DNA of 64,000 nt. It comes from Azorinus chamasolen. Its lineage: Eukaryota > Mollusca > Bivalvia > Cardiida > Solecurtidae. Where the stretch lies: assembly GCA_963576725.1 (NCBI GenBank), contig OY755246.1, positions 70,548,371 to 70,612,370 on the forward strand. The letters run 5' to 3'. The position numbers and the translations under genes are program-made. A model generated the notes under the pieces. It was not told the origin of the DNA and ran no database searches. It saw only the letters and a list, made by a program, of their open reading frames with translations. Shown here in pieces: positions 12,601 through 22,970 of the stretch (the first letter of the stretch is position 1; each line of letters begins with the position of its first letter).

Positions 12601-13860
12601 CTTACAGCATGACAGAAAGCTTATGTCACCTTAATTAATCAAAGCTAAAGAAGTGGGTAGCAGGAATCTCATGTCACGACCATAATTAAGGGGTAACATG
12701 AAAATCCTTACATCGTGTCAGAAAGGTCATGTCACCGTAATGTATCCACCTTATAGAAGGGTAACATGAAACTCCTCACAGCAGGTTAAAGCCAATGATG
12801 GGGTAACATGAAACTCCTTAAAGCAAGACAGGAAGCTCATGTCACCTTAATGTATCCACCTTACATAAGGGTAACATGAAAATCCTTACAGCATGACAGG
12901 AAGTTCATATCACCTTAATGAATCAAAGCTAAAGACGTAGGTAACATGAAACTCAGTACAGCGTAACAGGAATCTCATGTCATTTTAATGAATTTACCCT
13001 AAATAAGGGGTAACAAGAAAAGCCTTACAGCATGACAGGGAGCTCATGTCACCTTAATGTATCCACCTTACAGAAGGGTAACATGAAACTCATTGTACAA
13101 CAGGTAAAAGCTAATGAAATGGTTACATGAAACTCCTACCAGCATGTCAGGAATCTCGTGTCACCTTAATGTATCCATCCAAAAGAAAGGGTAACATGAA
13201 ACCTCTTACAGCAGGTCAGGAATCGCATGTCACCTTAATGAAGCAAGGCTATAGAAGTTGGTAACATGAAATTCCCTCCAGCATGTCAGGAATCTCGTTT
13301 CACCTTAATGTAGCCATCCTAAAGAAGGTATTACATGAAACTCCTTACAGCGTAACAGGAATCTCATTACACCTTAATGTATCTACCCTAAATAAGGGGC
13401 AACATGGAACTCCTTACAGCATGACAGGAAGCTCATGTCACCTTAATGTATCCAATCTAAAGAATAGGTAACATGAAACTCCTTGTACAGCAGGTAAAAG
13501 CTAATAAAGGGGTAACATGAAACCCTTACAGCAGGACAGGAATCTCATGTCACCTTAATGAATCAACGTTAAAGAAGTGGGTAACATGAAACTCCTTCCA
13601 GCATGTCAGGAATCTCATGTCACCTTAATGTAGCCATCCTAAAGAAGGGGATACATGAAACTCCTTACAGCGTAACAGGATTCGAATGTCACATTAATAT
13701 ATCTACACTAAATAAGGGTTAGATCTAACATTAAACATAACAGGAAAATCATGTCACATCAATGTATCCACCATAAAGAAGGGTTACATGAAACTCCTTC
13801 CAGCATGTCTGGAATCTCGTGTTACCGTAATGTATGGATACACCCTAATGGCAAAATGAA
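9691..13860 (-). repeat. Right arm: ~69-bp tandem array, inverted (~55-60 copies)
   Basis: The reverse complement of the left-arm unit: caccttaatgtatccaccct, aaagaaggggtaacatgaaa, ctccttacagcgtaacagga, atctcatgt. It is more homogeneous than the left arm. Higher-order repeats are present; for example, a block with a cttttttcatttacatgaca insertion recurs with a 439-bp offset (around 10790-11010 and 11229-11449). Short methionine frames beginning MSGISCH are accidents of the unit. Confidence 0.93.
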
Positions 13861-13914
13861 AAGTCTTACAATATGTTACATGATGAAATTTGGGAAACCA
13901 ACCCGATTTTTTAA

Positions 13915-14134
13915 GCTTTCCCTCATATTAACGCATTTTCATGCATTTGCAAACAGAGTAGACCCAGATCAGAAGGCTCCTATAGGAGCCGCCTGATCAG
14001 GGTCTGCTGTGTTCGCAAATGGAATTCGATAGTTCTGTATCTTTACTTTCTAAACTGGCTATAATATTATTTTACCTATGAATATTCAGTAGATATTGAA
14101 ATTTGGAAAGAACAGAGAACGGGTTAAAACTAGA
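13915..14134. mobile_element. MITE family A copy inside foldback element
   Basis: Ends ttccctcatattaacgc and aacgggttaa. Hairpin core gcaaacagagtagacccaga ... ggctcctataggagcc ... ctgatcagggtctgctgtgt. Inserted just inside the right tandem arm. Confidence 0.85.
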
Positions 14135-14358
14135 TCTAGAAACAATCTTACCAGGACAAAAATGTACACAACGATACACATTTAAATGATTCCAGCAAAT
14201 ATTCCAATTATTTGTCAGTTTCTAGGTATCCTGTAGAGAATGGATCGTCACATTTGGCGTTTTTCAAACAAGGTGGTGGCCACTGTCCGTCGTCCATTGC
14301 TTTCCTTTTAAATAGTAAAATCCCGCTAAAACGTAGCTATTTTTGGAACGTTACTATA
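14135..14358. other. Foldback element, right subterminal spacer
   Basis: Unique sequence. On the minus strand a 29-codon frame starts near 14299 (MDDGQWPPPCLKNAKC...), too short to call a gene. Confidence 0.4.
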
Positions 14359-14433
14359 TTTAGATGACACACAAAATGATGACGTCACAAACACACAGAG
14401 GATACATGAAACACCGTCGATCTAGCGCGACCC
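14359..14433 (-). repeat. Foldback element right terminal inverted repeat
   Basis: The reverse complement begins GGGTCGCGCTAGATCGACGG and matches the left repeat at 3338-3408 with scattered mismatches. Confidence 0.88.
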
Positions 14434-14443
14434 GTAGATATTC
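14434..14443. repeat. Target site duplication, right copy (10 bp)
   Basis: 'gtagatattc', identical to 3328-3337. It restores the mariner frame V-D-I-H across the insertion. Confidence 0.92.
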
Positions 14444-15442
14444 ACCGCGAGGTGTGTGACATTTATGGGGAGGGCCAAATGTCCCACAGGACTGTTTGTA
14501 GGTGGGTAGCTAAATTTAGTGCTGGGCAGCAGCAACTGAAAGATGCTGCTCGCCCAGGTCGTCCTGCAACAACTACGACCAAAGGTAACATAGAAAAAAT
14601 CCGAAATATCCTCAAAACTGATGCTCGATTCACCGTAAGACAATTGGCTCGAATGACAAACTTGTCGTTAGCAAGAGTTCATGCAATTTTGAAGAAACAC
14701 CTAAAAGTTAGAAAGATAAATGCAAGATGGATACCCCATTTGTTAACGGATGAGCAAAAGAAGACGCGTGTAACAATGGCAAAAAAACTTCTCAAGATGT
14801 ACCCAAAATATAGTAAAAAGGCTTTTTATAATATAGTCACTGGTGATGAGACCTGGGTGTATTATTTTGAACCAAAGCGGAAGGTTTCCAACCGAATATG
14901 GGCCACTAAAATGCCAGACGCCCAAGTATTGCCAAACGAATACGAACGGTAAAGAAGGTTTTGTATGCTATTTTTTTTTCACTAATAAGGGTCCAGCTAT
15001 TCAAATCCCGGTGCCAAAAGGCAGAACGGTCACAGGCAAGTTCTATAAAAACGTTGTTCTGAGAAAATTGAAGAACTACTACAAAAGTAGCCGCCCCAAA
15101 ACAGGACTTAAGTATGTCCGACTTTTGCATGATAATGCACCCGCTCACAAGGCACGTATTGTGACTGACTTTTTGGAGTCAGAGAAGGTTACCGTCCTTC
15201 CGCACCCTCCGTATTCGCCAGACTTGGCCCCCTGCGACTATTTTCTCTTTCCAAAACTTAAATATCATTTATCTGGAAGGAGATACAATTCGAGAAATGC
15301 CCTTGGATCTGCTGTTTATCAGTGTCTGATGGGTGTCCCCATTGAAGAGTATGAAAAATGCTTCCAAAAATGGATTGACCGGCTAAAAAGGTGTATTCTG
15401 GCTGGCGGAGAGTATTTTGAAGGGCAGAGCAAATTAAAATGA
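14444..15442 (+). pseudogene. mariner transposase, C-terminal part, frameshifted
   Basis: Continues the transposase after the insertion: REVCDIYGEGQMSHRTVCRW, a helix-turn-helix region, then TGDETWVYYFEP holding the first catalytic Asp. Near 14920-14980 the frame must change twice, the second time at a run of nine T, to pass from ...WATKMPDAQ to FTNKGPAIQIPVPKGR. Then come HDNAPAHKA (second Asp) and PPYSPDLAPCDYFLFP (third Asp). The last two Asp are separated by 34 residues, i.e. DD34D, diagnostic of mariner. A normal stop follows ...GQSKLK at 15442. All three catalytic residues survive, but the frameshifts and the 11-kb insertion make the gene dead. Confidence 0.93.
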
Positions 15443-15478
15443 ACAAAAGCACTTCCGCTATATGAGCACCGATGCAAG

Positions 15479-15504
15479 TGACATTATTTTTGGAACACCC
15501 CTCG
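15479..15504 (-). repeat. mariner right terminal inverted repeat
   Basis: tgacattatttttggaacac ccctcg is the exact reverse complement of 3060-3085, followed by TA at 15505-15506. Confidence 0.93.
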
Positions 15505-15567
15505 TATGTGGCAGAGAAATAGTTATATTGGTCTTCTCTGTTTACAAATTGCCGAAGGTATTATTGT

Positions 15568-15801
15568 TTAACCCATTCCCTCATAGGCTTTTTTAGATCC
15601 AATCACTGTGAATAAATCTACCAAAGAGGAGCATTAACTAGAGAAAATAAAAGAAACTTTTAGAATTTCATAATTTGAAACCATTGTGATAAATAGAGCA
15701 TTTGCTCCTATAGGAGCAAATGCTCTATTTATCACAATGGTTTCAAGAAGTGGTTATTTTACAGAGGCGTAGAGGGGCGTATTTATGGATGAATGGGTTA
15801 A
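15568..15801. mobile_element. MITE family B, intact copy
   Basis: TTAA at both outer edges. Imperfect ends acccattccctcatagg and tggatgaatgggt. A perfect 68-bp palindrome (15677-15744) is centred on gcatttgctcctataggagc. TTAA duplication and a CCC start fit a piggyBac-type origin (inference). Confidence 0.88.
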
Positions 15802-16948
15802 AGTTTATCTAATCGTTTGTTCTTTTCATAATTTTGATCTACTCAAGAGGCCAGTTTTTCAACTTGGGTAACTCTAGTAGATCTATGAAAATTGGATAAG
15901 CCTTCAATAGTTACTTCCCTTACCACCCAAATGCTCTTCTTTCAACGATAAAGGTGTACAAGTGGCATGAAATGGTTCAGATATACATCTATGTCACATT
16001 GAGTTGGTGCAGGCTTTTTACTTCTTTACCAAGTAAAACAATTCTATCTCTTGTTCACTATATCTGAACTGACTTGAGCCTATCCAAAACCTGTCTGGAT
16101 AGAAAGAGAAATGCACTTTTACTGTTGTCATAGTGATTGCAAACATAATGACCATGCTACTGTATACTTGCCAAATAATCAACAGAAAGCTGGCGACATC
16201 TGTTTTTGTAAAGATGGACGTATGTCTAGTAGATGTACTTGTTTGTCCATATGTAAATGATTGCCAGTGACTGCACAACAAGCCTATTATCGTCCCCACC
16301 TTCAGTTTTTAGATAATCATACTCTTAATCGCGTATAAAGTTTTACCACTTATCATGTTTAAAGTATTATCTTTTATAATGTTTGGTGTTGTTCTTATCA
16401 TGTATAAAGTTCTATCTAGCACAAGCTCTGGAACATGTCGCTTTTAAAACTTTTAGTACTTTTAAATATATTTTAATGTTTTTAAACCAGCGCCTACACA
16501 TAATCTTCAATGTAATGAGGGAGTGTAGTAATCACAAAGAAGAAAAAGAAGATTGGTTGCGACCTCCCATAACAACTTTTACAGGCAACCATGTAACCGG
16601 ACAGTTTTCCAGCAATTGCTATGCTACGACGAGGAGGCGAGTCCAATCCTGTTGATAATTCATAACATATATATGCGAGATATATAGACACGAAAACAGT
16701 AGAAACAGTAGCTGGGTGCAAGCATGTCGATGTGAACACTCGAACGCATTGGCTGGCATATAAAGTAAAATATTTCCAGAAACCACCAGTTCCACCCTTT
16801 TGACGATTGAATTACAATGCACTAGAACAATAAAACCATTTATTAATTGTATGAGTCTTTATAAGCCAGTAGCAGCTTAGTGCAGAACAAAGCTAATAAA
16901 GAAAGCTCATGGGAATTTTCTGTATAACCTTTGAGCTGCATTACGCAT
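15802..16948. other. No recognised gene; weak MITE remnant
   Basis: An open frame at 16018-16299 on the minus strand (93 codons, with a hydrophobic stretch ASFLLIIWQVYSSMVIMFAI) resembles nothing I know and has no visible splice context. A decayed family-C fragment lies at about 16868-16930 (gcagcttagtgcagaacaaa). Otherwise nothing is seen. Confidence 0.4.
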
Positions 16949-16949
16949 G

Positions 16950-18270
16950 TGTAATTGTGTTTTGATGGTACAATTACCAGACACTACACATGTCAGGTGT
17001 AACTGTGTTTTGATGGTACAATTACCAGACACTACACATGTCAGGGTTCCTGTGTTTTGATGGTACAATTACCAGACACTACACATGTCAGGGTTCCTGT
17101 GTTTTGATGGTACAATTACCAGACACTACACATGTCAGGGTTCCTGTGTTTTGATGGTACAATTACCAGACACTATACATGTCAGGGTTCCTGTGTTTTG
17201 ATGGTACAATTACCAGACACTATACATGTCAGGGTTCCTGTGTTTTGATGGTACAATTACCAGACACTATACATGTCAGGGTTCCTGTGTTTTGATGGTA
17301 CAATTACCAGACACTATACATGTCAGGGTTCCTGTGTTTTGATGGTACAATTACCAGACACTATACATGTCAGGGTTCCTGTGTTTTGATGGTACAATTA
17401 CCAGACACTATACATGTCAGGGTTCCTGTGTTTTGATGGTACAATTACCAGACACTATACATGTCAGGGTTCCTGTGTTTTGATGGTACAATTACCAGAT
17501 ACTATACATGTCAGGGTTCCTGTGTTTGATGGTACAATTACCAGACACTACACATGTCAGGGTTCCTGTGTTTTGATGGTACAATTACCAGACACTATAC
17601 ATGTCAGGGTTCCTGTGTTTGATGGTACAATTACCAGACACTATACATGTCAGGGTTCCTGTGTTTTGATGGTACAATTACCAGACACTATACATGTCAG
17701 GGTTCCTGTGTTTGATGGTACAATTACCAGACACTATACATGTCAGGGTTCCTGTGTTTTGATGGTACAATTACCAGACACTATACATGTCAGGGTTCCT
17801 GTGTTTTGATGGTACAATTACCAGACACTATACATGTCAGGGTTCCTGTGTTTTGATGGTACAATTACCAGACACTATACATGTCAGGGTTCCTGTGTTT
17901 GATGGTACAATTACCAGACACTATACATGTCAGGGTTCCTGTGTTTTGATGGTACAATTACCAGACACTATACATGTCAGGGTTCCTGTGTTTTGATGGT
18001 ACAATTACCAGACACTATACATGTCAGGGTTCCTGTGTTTTGATGGTACAATTACCAGACACTATACATGTCAGGGTTCCGGTGTTTTGATGGTACAATT
18101 ACCAGACACTATACATGTCAGGGTTCCTGTGTTTTGATGGTACAATTACCAGACACTATACATGTCAGGGTTCCTGTGTTTTGATGGTACAATTACCAGA
18201 CACTATACATGTCAGGGTTCCTGTGTTTGATGGTACAATTACCAGACACTATACATGTCAGGGTTCCTGT
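16950..18270. repeat. 47-bp minisatellite (~28 copies)
   Basis: Unit acatgtcagggttcctgtgt + tttgatggtacaattaccag + acactat. A 46-bp variant lacking one T of the 'gttttga' run is interspersed. Copies are nearly identical apart from a cac/tac change and the single-base deletion, implying recent expansion. Frames through it are artefacts. Confidence 0.97.
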
Positions 18271-18479
18271 ACTTTTCCCATACCGGTCAACTCTTTCCAC
18301 ACCAGGAGTGAATGTGGGATAACATTTGCAAACAGCTTGGTGTCTCATCAGGATCCAAACTACTCAGCATTCTGATTAAGCGTCTGGAAAATAGAAACGG
18401 TTATCAAACCACACAACAGTAACTTAGTGTTCACACTACAGAAACTTAGTGTTCACACTGTCACAGCACACACTACAGT

Positions 18480-18988
18480 AGAAGTTGTGGTCCAACTCTA
18501 GATGACCATTAATAAGGCGTTGTCTATATCTGGATGACCATTAATAAGGTGTGGTCTATATCTGGATGACCATTAATAAGGTGTGGTCTATATCTGGATG
18601 GCCATTAATAAGGTATGATCTATATCTGGATGACCATTAATAAGGTGTGGTCTATATCTGGATGGCCATTAATAAGGTATGATCTATATCTGGATGACCA
18701 TTAATAAGGTGGCGTCTATATCTGAATGACCATTAATAAGTTGTGGTCCAAATCTAGATGACCATTAATAAGGTGTTGTCTATATCTGGATGACCATTGA
18801 TAAGGCGACATATCTGAATGACCATTTAATAAGTTGTGGTCCAAATCTGGATGACCATAATTAAGGTGTGGTTTATATCTGGATGACCATTGATAAGGTG
18901 GTGTCTATAGCAAAATGACCAATAATAAGGCAATGTCTATATCTGGGTGACCATAAATAAGGTTTGGTCTATATCTGAATGAACATTA
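18480..18988. repeat. 32-bp minisatellite, left part
   Basis: Copies of ctatatctggatgaccatta + ataaggtgtggt. Interrupted by the hAT-like element at 18990 and resumed at 20420. Confidence 0.93.
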
Positions 18989-19328
18989 ACAGGGTTCCCA
19001 CAAAACAGAAAAAATAAAATTCCCTGACTTTTCACTGACTTTTCCCTGACCGAATTTCAATTTTCCCTGACCCCATGTTAACAGAAGTTTAAATGGTCAT
19101 CTATGAGCATGATCAATAAATGTTGGCCTCCGTCCTCCCCATCAGCCTATCCTTACCACCTCTCTCTTTATGACAACTATATATACAGCAGTAGTGTTTT
19201 GATCATTTTAAAAATGTTTTTGAATTTTTCATTCTTAATTGCTCAATACTGAATGTAACATGCATGACGCCAAACATGTCCTAATATGCACCCTAAGTAT
19301 AAAGACTCTTGAATCTTTTCTACCTCTC

Positions 19329-19579
19329 TTAACCCATGACTCCATGAATTTTTATTAGAGACTCAATCTACTATGAATATATACTTAAGTAAAAATATAT
19401 TTTTAAGCAAAGTTAAGAAATATTTTGGCAGTAGACTAAAGTAAAAATTCAGATTTATGATCTTTTTCTAAGCAAACAGAGTAGACCCTGATCAGGCAGC
19501 TCTCCTACAGGAGCTGCCTGATATGGGTCCATTCTGTTTGCAAAGGTGATAAAATGTGTATCTATGGTGGAAAGGGTAA
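19329..19579. mobile_element. MITE family A nested in hAT-like element
   Basis: Left edge TTAACCCATGACTCCATGAA, core gcaaacagagtagaccctga ... cagctctcctacaggagctg ... tctgtttgcaaa, right edge tggaaagggtaaa. The right TTAA is mutated. Confidence 0.85.
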
Positions 19580-19889
19580 ATCTTTCGGTTTTTCTGTGTA
19601 AGCTGAATTTTAAAACAGTACATATAGTGTGTAAGACACTGATATAGCATGCTATTAAAATGGGGTCAAAATTGGCCCTGCCCCAGGGCCGGCTAGTTTT
19701 CTATAGAAACACATAGTGAAAACTTTGAAAATCTTCTCCTCTGATTTTCTGGTGAGCGATATTAGGGTCTTTCAGGCCCTCTTGTTTTGCAATTTAATCA
19801 AAATTTTGCATCACTTGGTCTCTGTAGACGCCAGAAAAGGGTCTGCATTTTCAGTTTTCATAACAGCAGACAAAATATTGCTGCCCTTA

Positions 19890-20055
19890 CAAGTGAAGAC
19901 AGTACAGTAGAATGTCCAATATCTAGCACTGCTGCCCAGCCTGTCCTAACAAGTGAAGACACTACAGTAGAATGTCCAATATCTAGCAGCTGCCCAGCCT
20001 GAGACACTACAGTAGAATGTCCAATATCTAGCATTGCTGCCCTATTCTAGCACTG
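19890..20055. repeat. ~60-bp tandem triplication
   Basis: Three partial copies of agtgaagacactacagtaga + atgtccaatatctagcactg inside the hAT-like element. Confidence 0.85.
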
Positions 20056-20419
20056 CTGTCAAAATGGACGATGGAGTCTTGCAGAGGTGCCAGAATTCTC
20101 CAATGATTTTGTTTTAACAGACTTCATGACAGATATACTATAAAATTTGGATGTGAAATATACAAAGCTAATCAAAGATGTATAAAGATATTTGGTTTGG
20201 TCAAAATTGAAGAAACTGCCTTAGCATTTTATTTTCATTCTTTCTCCTTTTTTGACATATTTCCTCAACCCTCATCCTTTGGTTCCAAATTTCCCTGACT
20301 TTTCCCTGACTTTTGCCAAATTTCAAATTTCCCTGACCAATTAAAAAATTCCCTGACTTTTCCCTGACCTTGAAAAAAAACCTTTTTTCCCTGACTTTTC
20401 CCTGTCCGTGGGAACCCTG

Positions 20420-20640
20420 ATTAATATATCTGGATGACCATTAATAAGATGTGGTCTATATCTGGATGACCATTAATAAGGTTTGGTCTATATCTGGATG
20501 AACATAGATACGGTTTGGTCTATATCTGGATGACTATTAATGAGGTTTGGCCTATATCTGGATGAACATTAATAAGTTGTAGTCTATTATCTGGATTGCC
20601 ATTAATAAGGTATGGTGTATATCTGGACGACCATTAATAT
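20420..20640. repeat. 32-bp minisatellite, right part
   Basis: Same unit as 18480-18988 (tatctggatgaccattaata), ending before 20641. Confidence 0.9.
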
Positions 20641-20700
20641 TCATGGTTTGGAACATTTATTTCATATGATTTTGCTGATCTAAAAGTGCAAGGTTTTTTC

Positions 20701-20778
20701 CATGGTGTTGTTCACAAGAACAAATGGTGTTATAATAAACATGGTGTTGTTCACAAGAACACATGGTGTTATAATAAA
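20701..20778. repeat. 39-bp direct duplication
   Basis: Two copies of catggtgttgttcacaagaa + ca.atggtgttataataaa. Confidence 0.85.
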
Positions 20779-20915
20779 CAAAACAGTCCAACAGCAGATT
20801 TTATTTATTTATTCGTGTACTATGAATACATGGCTGCAACAAATAAGGAGGTAGACATGGAGTTTTGAAAATGGTGTACTTTACAACCAGTTACCTGGTT
20901 ACTGGGGCCCATCTT

Positions 20916-21145
20916 TTAACCTTTTATTCTATTAATATTCATGTAAGAAATAATGAAATCCTCAATATTTATTTGCTGAATAGCATAATAGCATAATGGC
21001 AGGATATTTTTGTATTTTAGATCTATTATAATTGGAGAACAAACAGAACAGACCCTGCTCAATCAGCTCCTACAGGAACAGTCAGATCTGGGTCTACTCT
21101 GTTTGCAAAGGCGTGAAAAGGTGTTTATATGAAGGAAAGGGTTAA
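20916..21145. mobile_element. MITE family A copy
   Basis: TTAA at both edges, left end cctttta ttctattaatattcatgtaa, core acagaacagaccctgctcaa ... tctactctgtttgcaaaggc, right end gaaggaaagggttaa. Confidence 0.85.
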
Positions 21146-21223
21146 TCTTAGTAGATTTTGGCTAAAAAAACCATTTCTGACAAAATATTGTAAAATTTCT
21201 GACAAAAATGGTTATTGAAACAT

Positions 21224-21450
21224 TTAAACCTTAACTCCATAAATACACCTTTCTACGCCATTGCAAATAGAGAAGACCCAGATCAGACAACTCCTATAAG
21301 AACCATCTGATCAGGGTCTGCTTTGTTTGCTTAATGCTTATGCAATAAAATAGATATGATTCCACAGTTTCTGTCATGGCCCAACATTAATCTAATTAAT
21401 ATTCATGACATCATTATTTCTTACAAAATATTCATGGAGGAAAGGGTTAA
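21224..21450. mobile_element. MITE family A copy, opposite orientation
   Basis: TTAA edges. Left end accttaactccataaatac, core gcaaatagagaagacccaga, right end tattcatggaggaaagggtt. The interior retains agatatgattccacagtttc, the sequence expanded into an array at 39510. Confidence 0.85.
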
Positions 21451-22238
21451 AAGAACGAGCCCTGTCCATGACGGCCATGTTCTTTGATGAGTCAGACCAA
21501 TATCGGTAGTGGGTCACCAAAGAAATATTTATTCAAAATGATTTTGTAATCCACAAGGTATTTTCAGACAACAAGATTTTTAAAGGTTTCACTGATACAC
21601 ATATAACGCAAATGAGTCCCACCCCATGGCAACCATATCGGTCAATGGATCAGAATAGTTTGAACAATCTTGGCACCCAAGATGCACTGTGATCCAATTG
21701 GGCTATGATACCACAGGATGAAGACTGATCACAATATTTCATCATGAACACATCATGTTTAGGTGTACTAATACATGTAATACTATATATTGAGGAGTGT
21801 GAAATAGGGTTGATCTCAGACAATACAAATGTACATTTAAATGCTTAGCCTTGGAGGCAACATTTTCTTCATAAGTTGCTGCTAATTATTTCCTGCTAAC
21901 AAACATACACTGATTAATTTGAATTAAACAACATAGTTTGATATTCTATCCCTGAGATGTGGATCTTGTCCTAAAGTTTCTAACAAAGAACAATGTTGGA
22001 AACAGTGGTTATATCTTCTGTGATACTGTCAGTTCCACACATAATCAAGGTCTAAACTGTAGTGATTAAATAGCAGCTACTAAGAATGACATACAATGTA
22101 GACCCAGGTCACACACTATTCCTGAGCATAACTGTTCGTATGACCACATTTCAAATGCAGTTCAAATTCATTTTCTCCCTTTACTTGATGTATACTTACT
22201 GGCGTGCAAGTCTTCACCCATGATGAATATTGCTTAAT
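21451..22238. other. No recognised feature
   Basis: Single-copy-looking AT-rich sequence downstream of the PTGR3-like stop codon (minus strand). It could hold 3' UTR or intergenic sequence. I see no clear polyadenylation site that I would defend. Confidence 0.4.
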
Positions 22239-22466
22239 TTAACCCATTCCCTCATAGGCTATGTTTAGATCCAACCACAATAAATAATTCTACCAAAAAC
22301 AGCATTAACTAGAGAAAAGGAAAATGTTAGAATTTTGTAGTTTGAAACCATTGTTATAAATAGAGCATTTGCTCCTATAGGAGCAAATGCTCTATTTATC
22401 ACAATGGTTTCAACAGGTGATTTTTACAGAGGCGTAGAAAGGTGTATTTATGGAGGAAAGGGTTAA
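22239..22466. mobile_element. MITE family B copy
   Basis: TTAA at both edges, ends cccattccctcataggct and tttatggaggaaaggg. Core palindrome around tttgctcctataggagcaaa with one arm mismatch. Confidence 0.87.
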
Positions 22467-22539
22467 TTCTATACTGAAATATGAAATTAGAAAATGCTTT
22501 GCCATAGCAAATGGTAGAGAATCAGAACTTTACCACAAA

Positions 22540-22625
22540 AGCAAAACAAGCAGACCCTGATCACACAGCTGTCTGAGACCTGACTGATATTGGTCTACTC
22601 TGTTTGCAAAGACATAAACGGTAGG
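22540..22625. mobile_element. MITE family A core, partial
   Basis: agcaaaacaagcagaccctg atcacacagctgtctgagac ... attggtctactctgtttgca is a diverged hairpin core without recognisable ends. Confidence 0.65.
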
Positions 22626-22910
22626 ATTATCAAGTAGAGGGCTCTATGTCAAACAGATATTCATTGACTTGTTCTTTACTTTTCCATATTTGATCCCTTG
22701 CAGCCATATATTACACACAGTGATTCATTGTGTTAGCAACAAATCATCCAAATAAAACCAATTTTGACTAGGCCACCAAATCTACTAAAATATTACTCAA
22801 GACAGTTTTTTTAACTACATTTTTGTCAAAATCTGTATACATGTTCTAGTGATCCTAATATTAGCTAGCATTTTCCTTTCAGATGAGATAATACATGTAG
22901 TTTCCTTCGC

Positions 22911-22970
22911 TCACAGTCTGGAATTCAACTCTACAATGATCTTGCCGATACTCTTCTGAGAATACAGGTA
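22911..22970 (-). CDS. PTGR3-like: PTGR3-like exon 11 (terminal)
   Basis: Acceptor CATTTCAG precedes TAC. It encodes [19 protein letters not shown] and a TGA stop at 22911-22913. Matches the conserved C-terminal 'gKivVEL' strand of the family. Phase 0 entry. Confidence 0.93.
   Translation of the reverse strand, partial: YLYSQKSIGKIIVELNSRL

Larger units (their letters stand above)
3338..14433. mobile_element. 11.1-kb foldback-type DNA transposon
   Basis: The ends are inverted repeats of about 70-75 bp sharing ctagatcgacggtgtttc, then a cctctg...acgtcatca...catctaaa pattern, each starting GGG. A perfect 10-bp target duplication in the mariner transposase frame proves insertion. Inside each end lies a long array of a ~69-bp unit, and the two arrays are in opposite orientation, so the whole element could fold into a giant hairpin. 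The middle 2.5 kb (7191-9690) has no transposase, only other small repeats. A 10-bp duplication and GGG ends would fit a Mutator-like origin. Long inverted repeats built of tandem units recall the Drosophila FB and sea urchin TU foldback elements. The superfamily assignment is inference. Confidence 0.88.
3060..15504 (+). mobile_element. mariner transposon split by a large insertion
   Basis: A Tc1/mariner-superfamily element. The outer ends are a perfect 26-bp inverted repeat beginning CGAGGGGTGTTCC, and TA dinucleotides flank both sides (3058-3059 and 15505-15506), as expected for mariner target duplication. The element spans 12,445 bp, but 11,096 bp plus a 10-bp duplication belong to a second element inserted inside it. 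The original mariner was about 1,339 bp, the usual size for the family. The transposase frame carries frameshifts, so it is inactive. Confidence 0.93.
18990..20419. mobile_element. hAT-like non-autonomous element
   Basis: Ends cagggttcccac and gtgggaaccctg are perfect 12-bp inverted repeats. Both subterminal regions carry many copies of ttccctgacttttccctga. It interrupts the 32-bp minisatellite. The directly repeated flank is only ATTAA (5 bp), shorter than the 8 bp typical of hAT, so the superfamily is uncertain. It contains a nested MITE A and a ~60-bp tandem triplication, and no transposase frame. Confidence 0.8.

Noticed and set aside
3628..13860. Possible CRISPR array
   Set aside because: Units are contiguous, degenerate and without unique spacers, in a eukaryotic genome; they are minisatellite arms.
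14135..14300. 29-codon frame MDDGQWPPPCLKNAKC... near the foldback right end
   Set aside because: Too short, and not conserved at the left end; no evidence that it is a captured exon.
16018..16299. 93-codon minus-strand frame with a hydrophobic segment
   Set aside because: No recognisable family, no defined splice sites and no neighbouring exons; length is compatible with chance in AT-rich DNA.
17414..18375. Repetitive frames containing RHYTCQGSCVLMVQLPDTIH
   Set aside because: They arise from the 47/46-bp minisatellite; the single-base length variants shift the frame from unit to unit.
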